From CAZLBC01 sp964557575 (GTDB taxonomy: Bacteria > Planctomycetota > Phycisphaerae > SM23-33): a stretch of 15,745 nt of DNA. How positions within the stretch are numbered: the stretch's first letter is position 1; each line of letters begins with the position of its first letter. Location of the stretch: contig CAZLBC010000101.1 in NCBI GenBank assembly GCA_964557575.1, positions 1 to 15,745 on the forward strand, given 5' to 3'. The translations under genes and the position numbers were made by a program. Of this stretch, positions 1 through 7,236 are shown piece by piece. The notes under the pieces were generated by a model. That model worked only from the letters and a program-made list of their open reading frames with translations, had not been told where the DNA came from and searched no databases.

Positions 1-22
1 CTCGTTCGGTTCATGCGACGGG

Positions 23-2509
23 TTACTGTTTTTTCCGCGTGATGCCCAGCCCCGCAAGGGGGAGCATCTCGCCGGCGGCGGCGGGGTCGTAGTTGAACAC
101 GGTGAAGCCGCCGGTGTTGCGCGCGCGGGTGATCCCGATCTGTTCGATCAGCCTGACGATCCGGTCGCCGGCAGGCCAGGTCGAGAATCCGATGCCCGGG
201 TAACAGGGGACGTTCCCGGAGACGACGACCTGGTGGTCGACCCACGACGCGAATCCGGGATTGCCGGTAGTGTAGTCCATGGGGCAGACGAAATCCAGGT
301 ATCCCTTTGTACACCAGGCCCGCCAGTCCTGCCCGACGCGGTCGGCGTCGGCCGGCTGCCGCCTGAAGACGGCGGCCGATATCGCGATCCCCGGCCGCAC
401 CGTCCGGGCCCGGTCCGCGACGGCCGCGACCACGGCGGTGATTTGCGTGCGGCGAAAGTCGAGCCACTGCTCCTGGAGGGGGCCCCCGGCGAGGACGTCG
501 GCCGGCCAGCGGTCAACGGTGCGCCCGATCGCCTTCGCGAATCGCTGCCGGCAGCCCGCGCAGAAACAGTAGTCCGGGCCCGGGTAGCGGATGTAGTCGA
601 AGTGGATGCCGTCGACGGCGTATTTCTCGGCCACCTCGACCATGGCCGCGATCTCGAGCTGCCGGTTTACGGGATGCGAGGGACAGAGCCACCGCGGTTT
701 CTTCTCGCCCCCGCGGCTGACCTGCGTCCGCCCCGCCGCGGCCATTTTCCGGGCGAACGACGCGGGGCTGCGGGAGCCCATGTTGAAATTCACCTTCCAG
801 ACGTGGCATTCGACCCCGTGCTTTTTGCAGGCCGCCAGGCACGCGGCGACCTGGTCGCCGCGGGTCTCGACCGACGGGTGAACCGGCAGCACCGCGCTGG
901 GGTAGAACGCCACCCCGCCCCACAGCATGTTCGGCAGGATCGCGGTAAAGCCGTTGTCCGCGAGCCGCCCGATTGCCTCGTCCCAGGTCATTCCCTTCAC
1001 GCCGAACGCGCTGTGGCACCAGAACGCGCGGTGCTCGTTTTTCGCCGGTTCCTGCGCCAGGCAGAACGCGCGGATCGACTGCCGGCGGGCCGCCGTCGCC
1101 CGGTCCATCGCCGCGGCGCATTGCGCTTTCGCCAAAAGGGCGGCCGCCTCCCGTTTCTGTTTGGCCGCCCGGGTTATCGCGGCGGCGGCCGCCGCGTTTT
1201 CGTCCCGGACGGCGGCGGCCAGCTCGTCCAGGCCGGAAAACCGGCCGAAGACGCCGATCCGTTCGACCTGCCGCGCCGCCGCCCGCCGCCGGAGGTCCGG
1301 CAGGAAGTGGCCGACCATGGCCAGCATGAGTTTCCGCTTGTTCTTCCAGTCGTCGTCGAGCAGGACGTGGGTCATGCACGCGGCGTTGCCGGAGACGGTG
1401 ACGGCGGGGAGCCCGGTGTCTTTCCCGTTGCGGTCGTACCAGGTCGCGGCGACGCGGGAGGTGCCTGCAAGCGGGTCGACGGCCCGGATGTTCCACGAGG
1501 CCTGCTTCACGGCAGCGGGCATCCCCTCCAGGCCGCGGCCGGCGGGCCGTATCTCCGCGAAACGGCCCTCCTCTTTCCGGCGGTGAAACGTTCCCGGCTT
1601 CACGCCCGCGGCGGCCGCCAGCGGGCCCGAGAGGGAATAGAAGGAGATCATCTTCCCGCCCCGTTTCAGCCAGGCGGCCGTTTCCGCGACGGCGGCCTTC
1701 GCCATGCCGGGGTTGTGGGGGAGGATCACCATCTCCATGCCCGCCAGCCGCGCGCGGGTGACGTCGGGTTCGGCGATGACGGTGTACGGCAGTCCCAGGT
1801 CGGCCAGGCAGCGAACCACGTTCGATGCGTACCGGCCCGCCCCGTCCCCGCTGCCCCGTATCACGGCGATCGGGGCGTCGCCCCCGGTGAGCCGGAGGCC
1901 CGCGATGTAGAAGGCCGTGTCCCGGTTCGCGCCGCGCCAGGCGGAGATCCGCATGGCCTCGACGCGGCCCCAGCCGGCGGGGCTGCCCTCGGTGCGGGTC
2001 TGCTCCTTCGTGACGGCGACCGTCTGCCAGCGTCCCGGGGCGGGGTGGAAGCCGGCCGAGTACCAGCCGTCCCCGCTCTTGAAATACAGGGAGAAGTGGG
2101 ATACCGGGGCGGTGTCGGGGCAGTAAAAGTCGAATGCCAGGCCGAGGCAGGCCGCCATGTCCAGCCCCAGCCGCCGGTCCCAGGAGGCCCGCTCGATCCG
2201 GGTGGATGCGAAGTTGCAGGGCATCCGGAGAATCCGCCGTCCGGCCGTCTCGACCACGGAGACGCCGGCCGTTGCCTTCATGGGCGTCCAGGCCTTCCGG
2301 GCCCCGTCCGTGTCGCAGGCGAGGCCGTCGACGATCTTTCCGCTTTCGGGTGTCGGCGGGGGAGGGATGCGGTCCGCCGCGCCCCCGGCCCCGGCCCCGG
2401 CCCACTGGCAGGTCGAAAGAAAGACCGCGGTACACAGGATCCCGCGAAATCGCCCGCGAAACAGTGTTGCCGTTCTGTTAACATCCGCCCACCTGTCGAT
2501 CCCGGTCAT
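23..2509 (-). CDS. Secreted GHL10-type glycoside hydrolase, multidomain
   Basis: This 828-residue protein is probably an exported glycosidase of the GHL10 (DUF187-like) family; its substrate is unknown. A signal peptide is visible, with a hydrophobic stretch at about residues 22-38 ending in a Gly/Ala-rich region. Residues 60-210 look like a beta-sandwich carbohydrate-binding domain (FKSGDGWYSAGFHP and similar). Residues 213-300 resemble a glutamine-amidotransferase-like fold. An Ala-rich, probably helical linker follows at 425-480. The catalytic TIM-barrel-like part covers about 495-815 and contains the family hallmark DGIHFDYIRYP at 633-643, followed by a Cys cluster (C648, C650, C653). The start at 2509 is chosen because a GAGGAG Shine-Dalgarno lies 7 bases upstream. 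The open frame continues further upstream, but that part would add an unlikely N-terminal extension across the promoter region. It is divergent from the DUF1080 gene. Family assignment is firm; exact activity is inference. Confidence 0.88.
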   Translation of the reverse strand: MTGIDRWADVNRTATLFRGRFRGILCTAVFLSTCQWAGAGAGGAADRIPPPPTPESGKIVDGLACDTDGARKAWTPMKATAGVSVVETAGRRILRMPCNFASTRIERASWDRRLGLDMAACLGLAFDFYCPDTAPVSHFSLYFKSGDGWYSAGFHPAPGRWQTVAVTKEQTRTEGSPAGWGRVEAMRISAWRGANRDTAFYIAGLRLTGGDAPIAVIRGSGDGAGRYASNVVRCLADLGLPYTVIAEPDVTRARLAGMEMVILPHNPGMAKAAVAETAAWLKRGGKMISFYSLSGPLAAAAGVKPGTFHRRKEEGRFAEIRPAGRGLEGMPAAVKQASWNIRAVDPLAGTSRVAATWYDRNGKDTGLPAVTVSGNAACMTHVLLDDDWKNKRKLMLAMVGHFLPDLRRRAAARQVERIGVFGRFSGLDELAAAVRDENAAAAAAITRAAKQKREAAALLAKAQCAAAMDRATAARRQSIRAFCLAQEPAKNEHRAFWCHSAFGVKGMTWDEAIGRLADNGFTAILPNMLWGGVAFYPSAVLPVHPSVETRGDQVAACLAACKKHGVECHVWKVNFNMGSRSPASFARKMAAAGRTQVSRGGEKKPRWLCPSHPVNRQLEIAAMVEVAEKYAVDGIHFDYIRYPGPDYCFCAGCRQRFAKAIGRTVDRWPADVLAGGPLQEQWLDFRRTQITAVVAAVADRARTVRPGIAISAAVFRRQPADADRVGQDWRAWCTKGYLDFVCPMDYTTGNPGFASWVDHQVVVSGNVPCYPGIGFSTWPAGDRIVRLIEQIGITRARNTGGFTVFNYDPAAAGEMLPLAGLGITRKKQ

Positions 2510-2553
2510 GTCGTATCTCCTCGGCATGGGACCTGAACCCCCGTCCACGCCGT

Positions 2554-2559
2554 ATTGTA
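2554..2559 (-). promoter_or_regulatory. Candidate -10 element (TACAAT) for the GHL10 gene
   Basis: On the minus strand the hexamer TACAAT lies about 44 bases before the start codon at 2509. It differs from the sigma-70 -10 consensus at one position. No convincing -35 hexamer is found at the right spacing (only TTCGCC), so the call rests on the -10 and its position. Confidence 0.3.
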
Positions 2560-2598
2560 TGCCATTGCATAGAGCCGGCGAAAGAGTTGTTTCCCGTA

Positions 2599-2627
2599 TT
2601 GCATCGGCCGGGCGAAGATGATACAAA
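2599..2627 (+). promoter_or_regulatory. Candidate promoter of the DUF1080 gene
   Basis: TTGCAT (2599-2604) and TACAAA (2622-2627) are separated by 17 bases in the divergent intergenic region, about 43 bases before the start at 2670. Both hexamers are partial matches to sigma-70 consensus, and the organism's own consensus is unknown. Confidence 0.3.
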
Positions 2628-2669
2628 CCGGGTATTACCAATCCGGCCAACCCCATTTCGGAGAAGAAT

Positions 2670-3464
2670 ATGAACACGATCAAGATCGCTGCGTTCTGCC
2701 TGGTGTCCGCTGTTGCCCTGTCTGCCGCGACGGCGGCCGACATGAAGAAAGACGAGGGGAAATGGATACAACTGTTCAACGGCACGGACCTGTCGGGCTG
2801 GACGCCAAAGTTCAAGGGACACGAGGCCGGGGTCAACTACAATGACACGTTTCGGGTGGAGGACGGCGTTCTGAAGGTCTCTTACGAGAAGTGGGAGAAG
2901 TTCGGCGGCGTCTTCGGCCACCTCTTCTACGAGAAGCCGTTTAATGACTACCGGCTGCGGGTGGAGTACCGGTTTGTCGGCGACCAGGTCGCGGGCGGCC
3001 CCGGCTGGGCGTTCCGCAACAACGGGCTGATGATCCACGGGCAGACGGTCGAGAGCATGCGGAAGGACCAGAACTTCCCGGTCTCCATCGAAGTCCAGCT
3101 CCTCGGCGGCAAGGAGAAGGGCACGCGGTCCACGGGCAATCTCTGCACGCCGGGCACCAACGTGGTCATGGACGGGAAGCTCATAACAAAGCACGTGATC
3201 AACTCGCATTCCGAGACCTACCGCGGCGATCGGTGGGTAACGCTGGAGGTGGTGGCCAGGGGCAACACGATCACCCACATCGTGGAGGGCACAACCGTCC
3301 TGACCTATACCGACCCCCAGCTCGACGAGCGCGACAAGGACGCCAAGAAGATGATCGAGAAGCGGGGGAACAAGATGCTGACGGGGGGCACGATCTCCCT
3401 CCAGGCCGAGAGCCACCCGACGGAGTTCCGCAAAATCGAGCTGATGGAACTCAAAGACGAGTAG
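2670..3464 (+). CDS. Secreted DUF1080 / 3-keto-disaccharide hydrolase-family protein
   Basis: A 264-residue protein with a clear signal peptide (MNTIKIAAFCLVSAVALSAATAA, cleavage near residue 23). A single concanavalin-like beta-sandwich domain of the DUF1080 family (PF06439) follows. Family hallmarks are LFNGTDLSGW (35-44), NNGLMIH (117-123), SIEVQLLGG (139-147) and the C-terminal block SLQAESHPTEFRKIEL (243-258). Some members hydrolyse 3-keto-glycosides; others are only known as expanded families in Planctomycetes and related phyla. A GGAG Shine-Dalgarno lies 6 bases before the ATG. Its length is normal for a one-domain member. It is divergently transcribed from the GHL10 gene, suggesting joint control of two exported carbohydrate-active proteins. 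Family is sure; enzymatic activity is inferred. Confidence 0.92.
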   Translation: MNTIKIAAFCLVSAVALSAATAADMKKDEGKWIQLFNGTDLSGWTPKFKGHEAGVNYNDTFRVEDGVLKVSYEKWEKFGGVFGHLFYEKPFNDYRLRVEYRFVGDQVAGGPGWAFRNNGLMIHGQTVESMRKDQNFPVSIEVQLLGGKEKGTRSTGNLCTPGTNVVMDGKLITKHVINSHSETYRGDRWVTLEVVARGNTITHIVEGTTVLTYTDPQLDERDKDAKKMIEKRGNKMLTGGTISLQAESHPTEFRKIELMELKDE

Positions 3465-3512
3465 GCCCGACGCCGCCCGGCGAAAGAGGGGGGCGCGGCA
3501 ACCGAAAGAAGA

Positions 3513-5957
3513 TCACGTGCCGATGGTGCTGTTCGCCGAGGTGTGGGTCTCGTACGGCCAGTTGTTCATTCCCCCCTCGAGGACGCTGACGTTCTCGAAC
3601 CCCGCGCCCCGCAGGATGCGCTCGGCCTCGTAGCCCCGCAGCGAGTAGTTGCAGTACGTGATGATGGGCATCTCGTACGAGATTTCCTCGGTCCGGCGCC
3701 GGAGGGTGTTGAGGGGGATGTGTATCGAACCGGGAATGTATCTTCCCTGCCGCTCGTCAACGGTGCGCACGTCGATAAGACAGAACACGTCCTCCTGTTC
3801 CATGAGGAGGTTGAGTTCCGCGGCTGAAATCGTGTGCATGAGGCCGTCGAGCTTGTTGCGCACCACGTTCGCCGCGGTGATGATGTTGTCCATGGCGGGC
3901 GAGAAGGCCGGCGCGTAACAGAGGTCGGCGTTGGCCATCTGCTCGACGGTCATTCCCGCCGTGATGGCCATCGAGGCCACGTCTATGCGCTTGTCCCCGG
4001 CCCCTGCGCCCACGGCCTGTGCACCGAGCAGTTTGAGGCTCTCCCGGTCCACGACGAGCTTCAGGGTGAGCAGTTTCGACGTCTGCATGAAGTGTTCCCG
4101 GTCGGGGGCGGGGACGATCGCGGTGACGGGGTCGAAGCCCGCCCGGCGGGCGACCGCCGCGGAAAGGCCGGTCCACGCCACGCAGTAGTCGAAAACCTCG
4201 CAGGCGGTGCTGCCCGTGACGCCGGGGAAGCTCTCGTCGATCCCGCAGATATTTGCCGCCGCCACGCGGCCCTGGCGATTCGCCGTGGATCCCAACGGGA
4301 CGTAGCACGGTGTGCCGGTAATCAGGTTCCGTGATTCGCAGCAGTCGCCGGCGGCGAAGATGTCGGGATCGGACGTCATCATGTGTTCGTCGGTGCGGAT
4401 TGCCCCCGTGGCGTCGCTGATAGCGAGCCCCGCTTCCGCGGCCAGGGCCGTGTTCGGCCTGACGCCGATGGCCGGAATCACCATGTCGGCCTTCAGCCGT
4501 CCGTGATCGGTCACCACGTAACCGACGTGCCCCGGGTTGCCGTCGTCTTCTTCGAGCCGCACCACGCCGGTCCCGGTCATCACGCGCACGCCGTTGGCCT
4601 CCATGTGGGCTTCCACCAGCCGCGCCATGTCGGGATCGAGCATGGTGAGGATCTGTTGTTCCCGTTCCACCACGGTCACCCGGCATCCCGCCCTCACGAG
4701 TGCCTCGGTGATTTCGGTCCCGATAAGTCCGCCCCCGATAATGACGACGTCCAGGGCCTTTCTGCCGGTGAGGTGCTGCCTGATGCCCTCGGCGTCCTTG
4801 ACGCCGTGGAGTTTGAATACCCCGCGGAGTTCCGCGCCCGCGATGGCGGGCATGATCGGCATTGCGCCGGTACACAGCGCCAGCTTGTCGTAGCGGATCG
4901 AATCCCGCTTGCCGGTCGTGCAGTCCCGGATTTCCACCCGGTTGTTTTTCCGGTCGATCGCCGTCGCCTCGGTCCTGCTGCGGATGGTTATGTGCTTGAC
5001 ATGGTGGAAAAAAACCGGGGTTCGCGCCGTGCCGACGGGCGTGCTCATCAATTCCATGAAATTGTCCACCATGCCGGAAATGTAGTAGGGAAGACCGCAG
5101 CCGGCATAGGAGAGGAATTCGTCTTTCTCGATAACGGTCACCGCGGCATCGGGATGGAGCCGGATGATGCGCGCGGCGGTCTTCGGTCCCGCCGTGATCC
5201 CCCCGATGATGACCACGTGGAACTTGTGTTCGTCTTCTTCGGCGGTTTTCAGATTCGCTTCCTCCGCTTCTTTGGCCGCGGGGATATCGATGACAATGTG
5301 TGCCCCTCCCCAATCCGAGACATCGGCTCGAATGGTGCCGCCGCTCGATTCGGCAATGGTCCGGGCGTACGCGAGCCCCAGCCCCAGCCCTCTGACGGTG
5401 GAGTCTTTTGCAGACGCGCCGCGAGAAAACGGCATGAAAATCATTTCGCGCTGGTCGGCCGGTATGCCGGGGCCGGAGTCGGAAACGGTGATGTGAATGC
5501 TGTTCGCATCGCGCTCGATGGATACCGCGATTTCGACGTGGCCCTGCGCGGGGGTGTACTTGATCGCATTGCCGACGACCGTGTCGAGCAGCTCGGACAG
5601 CAGTTCCTCGCTGATCGCGGCGTACAGGGCCTCGCCGGCGATCTTCGATTGCAGGTGTATGCGTTTTTCGGACGCCCACGACGTGTAACGCTCCTCGGAT
5701 TTCAGGAGAAACTTCTCGACGTCGACGCTTCCCCCGGCATCACTGCCCGCCCGCGCGATGCGCAGCATGCGCTCCACGATGGCGCCGGTTTCCTGCAGGC
5801 GGATGTCCGCCCGGGAGAGCAGCGCCTTCTGTTTTTCCGAGAGGGGGCCGGCGTACTCGCCGAGGAGCGTCTTGACCAGCGATTCGGCGGAATCGACCGG
5901 CCTTCTCATCTCGTGGGCGGCGATGTTCAGGAAGTCCTGGTTCTTCTTGTCTTCCAT
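3513..5957 (-). CDS. Histidine kinase / CoA-disulfide reductase-like / rhodanese triple fusion
   Basis: An 814-residue cytoplasmic protein with three enzyme modules in one frame. Residues 1-228 are a histidine kinase core: H box with H15 (NIAAHEMRRP), N box (N130, NAIKYTP), G1 (DSGPGIP, 160-166), F region (MPFSRGA) and G2 (GLGLGL, 190-195). There is no sensor or membrane segment before the H box. A charged linker (227-245) leads to a pyridine nucleotide-disulfide oxidoreductase of the CoADR/NADH oxidase type at about 246-705. It shows an FAD-binding GGITAG (252-257), the single redox Cys C287 in YAGCGLPYY, an NAD(P)H-binding VIIGGGLIG (405-413), AAGDCCE (535-541) and YAPAFSPAMD (681-690). Residues 710-803 are a rhodanese with C769 in YCNYSLRG. 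CoADR-rhodanese fusions are known; the kinase addition is not one I know. An in-frame TAA five codons upstream fixes the ATG at 5957. No response regulator is adjacent. Redox or persulfide signalling is a hypothesis. Confidence 0.9.
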   Translation of the reverse strand: MEDKKNQDFLNIAAHEMRRPVDSAESLVKTLLGEYAGPLSEKQKALLSRADIRLQETGAIVERMLRIARAGSDAGGSVDVEKFLLKSEERYTSWASEKRIHLQSKIAGEALYAAISEELLSELLDTVVGNAIKYTPAQGHVEIAVSIERDANSIHITVSDSGPGIPADQREMIFMPFSRGASAKDSTVRGLGLGLAYARTIAESSGGTIRADVSDWGGAHIVIDIPAAKEAEEANLKTAEEDEHKFHVVIIGGITAGPKTAARIIRLHPDAAVTVIEKDEFLSYAGCGLPYYISGMVDNFMELMSTPVGTARTPVFFHHVKHITIRSRTEATAIDRKNNRVEIRDCTTGKRDSIRYDKLALCTGAMPIMPAIAGAELRGVFKLHGVKDAEGIRQHLTGRKALDVVIIGGGLIGTEITEALVRAGCRVTVVEREQQILTMLDPDMARLVEAHMEANGVRVMTGTGVVRLEEDDGNPGHVGYVVTDHGRLKADMVIPAIGVRPNTALAAEAGLAISDATGAIRTDEHMMTSDPDIFAAGDCCESRNLITGTPCYVPLGSTANRQGRVAAANICGIDESFPGVTGSTACEVFDYCVAWTGLSAAVARRAGFDPVTAIVPAPDREHFMQTSKLLTLKLVVDRESLKLLGAQAVGAGAGDKRIDVASMAITAGMTVEQMANADLCYAPAFSPAMDNIITAANVVRNKLDGLMHTISAAELNLLMEQEDVFCLIDVRTVDERQGRYIPGSIHIPLNTLRRRTEEISYEMPIITYCNYSLRGYEAERILRGAGFENVSVLEGGMNNWPYETHTSANSTIGT

Positions 5958-6002
5958 TGCGTGTCCCGTTTAACCTCAGCGTATCCTGGATGCCGTGAGG
6001 AA

Positions 6003-6008
6003 ATGATA
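6003..6008 (-). promoter_or_regulatory. Candidate -10 element (TATCAT) for the kinase fusion gene
   Basis: On the minus strand TATCAT, one mismatch from the sigma-70 -10 consensus, lies about 45 bases before the start at 5957. No good -35 is present 17 bases upstream (TGGCAT only), so support is weak. The rest of the 142-bp gap (5958-6099) holds no visible gene or clear terminator. Confidence 0.22.
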
Positions 6009-6099
6009 AACTCAAATCGGTTGTTATGCCAGACCGAAAGCGGGCCGTGGCGAGATGGGGCCGTGGTATTCCGGGCGGGGGAAAACTTTTTTCAAGGGC

Positions 6100-7236
6100 T
6101 CATTTTTCCGGGCCCAGGTCGCCGTGGGTGAAGGTCAGGTACGGCGCGCCGTGCCGGATACGCACCGGCCGGTTTTTTTCGATGAGGACGGCCGCCGTTT
6201 TGTTCGGCCACCGGACATTGAGCAGTTCGAAGTAGCCGATGTAGTCGGCACCGCTCAGTTTCTCCGGGTCGCCTTTCCAGTACGGGAAGGACTGCGGGTG
6301 TGCGATCCACGGCGCGATGCGATCGAACGCCCGCCGGAGAGATCGCCCCGATGGCGACCGGTAGTCGTATAAATCCGTGCCGCGAAGATTGGCAATCTCG
6401 CAGGCGATTGTCTGCGGCAGGAGCGAGAAATTCGAGTACCACAGTCCGCTCCTGCCGCCATTACGCTTCACCTCGTGGTGCAGGTGGCCGTCGGGGGAGA
6501 CCTGGTGTTCGATAAAATATTTCCACCGCGTGACGCAGTCGGCAAAGAGCCGTTCGTCGCCAAGATAGGATGCGATGGCAATCGACATGCTCAGGCCCCA
6601 GTTGCCCCAGTTGTTCTTCCGGTTCGCGGTGTTCATGGGCAGGGCCTTGTTCCGGAGAAAATCATCGAACGCCGCCTGCCTGTCGCGCGGCCAGTCATTT
6701 CCGGCGCGGCGCACGAGGTCCGCCGCCAGGACCAGGGGGGTAAAGTGGTAGCTGAACGAGAGCATCGAGTCGTCTTTTTTGCTGAACGCCCCGACGCCAC
6801 CGGTCCATGCATCGATGTACCGTGCGGCGGCGGTCCGGTACTGCGAAGCGGCGGCGGGGTCGGTCACCACCGTGCCGACGAGGGCGCAGGCGTAGGCCCC
6901 GTTGGCGTCATCCTGCAGGGATTGCTTGGCCTTTCGATGGCCGTCGGCGTCGCGGTAATAGCCGGGGACGTGCCATTTGTCCGGGGGCCGGGGTTTGCGT
7001 TCGAGAGCCGCGCGCGCCGTCCGCCGAACCCGCAGAAAGGCGGCGTAATTCGGTTCGATTGTTTTCGCCACCCGCCGCCGCAGTTCGCCGAGGCGAGCGT
7101 CGGAGAGGAAGACCGCGCCGCCGGTATTCGCGGCAGGCAGACGCGCCGGTCCGGCGGCGAAGATAATGAGTGTCGTGAAGCACGAGTGCCGGAAAACAGA
7201 TGTCCCTGTTCTTCCTGTAATGCCCTCGCCTCTCAT
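6100..7236 (-). CDS. Secreted alginate-lyase-like protein (PF05426-type alpha/alpha toroid)
   Basis: This 378-residue protein resembles alginate-lyase-superfamily enzymes, which cleave uronic-acid polysaccharides by beta-elimination. A hydrophobic stretch at about residues 19-34 looks like a signal peptide. Supporting motifs are ANGAYACALV (111-120), SFSYHFTPLVLAADLV (160-175), NNWGNWG (208-214), DGHLHHEVKR (249-258) and LWYSNFSLLPQTIACEIANLRGTDLY (in 265-290). The spacing NN(H/W), then DG-x-E-x-R, then Y-S/H matches the family layout. Classical PL5 lyases have a catalytic His after the two Asn; here it is Trp (W210), so mechanism or substrate may differ. Y267, R262 and H253/H254 are other candidate catalytic residues. 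The start codon overlaps the stop of the upstream gene (ATGA at 7233-7236), so translation is probably coupled and the two form an operon. Fold assignment is fairly good; substrate is unknown. Confidence 0.78.
   Translation of the reverse strand: MRGEGITGRTGTSVFRHSCFTTLIIFAAGPARLPAANTGGAVFLSDARLGELRRRVAKTIEPNYAAFLRVRRTARAALERKPRPPDKWHVPGYYRDADGHRKAKQSLQDDANGAYACALVGTVVTDPAAASQYRTAAARYIDAWTGGVGAFSKKDDSMLSFSYHFTPLVLAADLVRRAGNDWPRDRQAAFDDFLRNKALPMNTANRKNNWGNWGLSMSIAIASYLGDERLFADCVTRWKYFIEHQVSPDGHLHHEVKRNGGRSGLWYSNFSLLPQTIACEIANLRGTDLYDYRSPSGRSLRRAFDRIAPWIAHPQSFPYWKGDPEKLSGADYIGYFELLNVRWPNKTAAVLIEKNRPVRIRHGAPYLTFTHGDLGPEK

Noticed and set aside
233..2536. Long open frame on the plus strand opposite the GHL10 glycosidase
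   Set aside because: It is an antisense shadow typical of GC-rich DNA. Its translation is rich in Arg, Gly and Pro with no domain, while the minus strand shows clear family motifs, a signal peptide and a Shine-Dalgarno.
3471..3482. CGCCG-CC-CGGCG dyad after the DUF1080 gene as a terminator
   Set aside because: The loop would be only two bases and no T-run follows on either strand.
3757..5679. 640-codon minus-strand frame inside the kinase fusion gene
   Set aside because: It is a second-frame shadow with extreme Arg/Gly/His content and no domain.
5985..6050. Sigma-54 promoter (CTGGCAT) upstream of the kinase fusion gene
   Set aside because: The GG element is present on the minus strand, but the required TTGC element at the correct spacing is missing.
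4383..6131. 582-codon plus-strand open frame opposite the kinase fusion
   Set aside because: The translation is low in recognisable motifs, rich in His/Arg/Gly/Pro, and runs across the true gene's start into the intergenic region.
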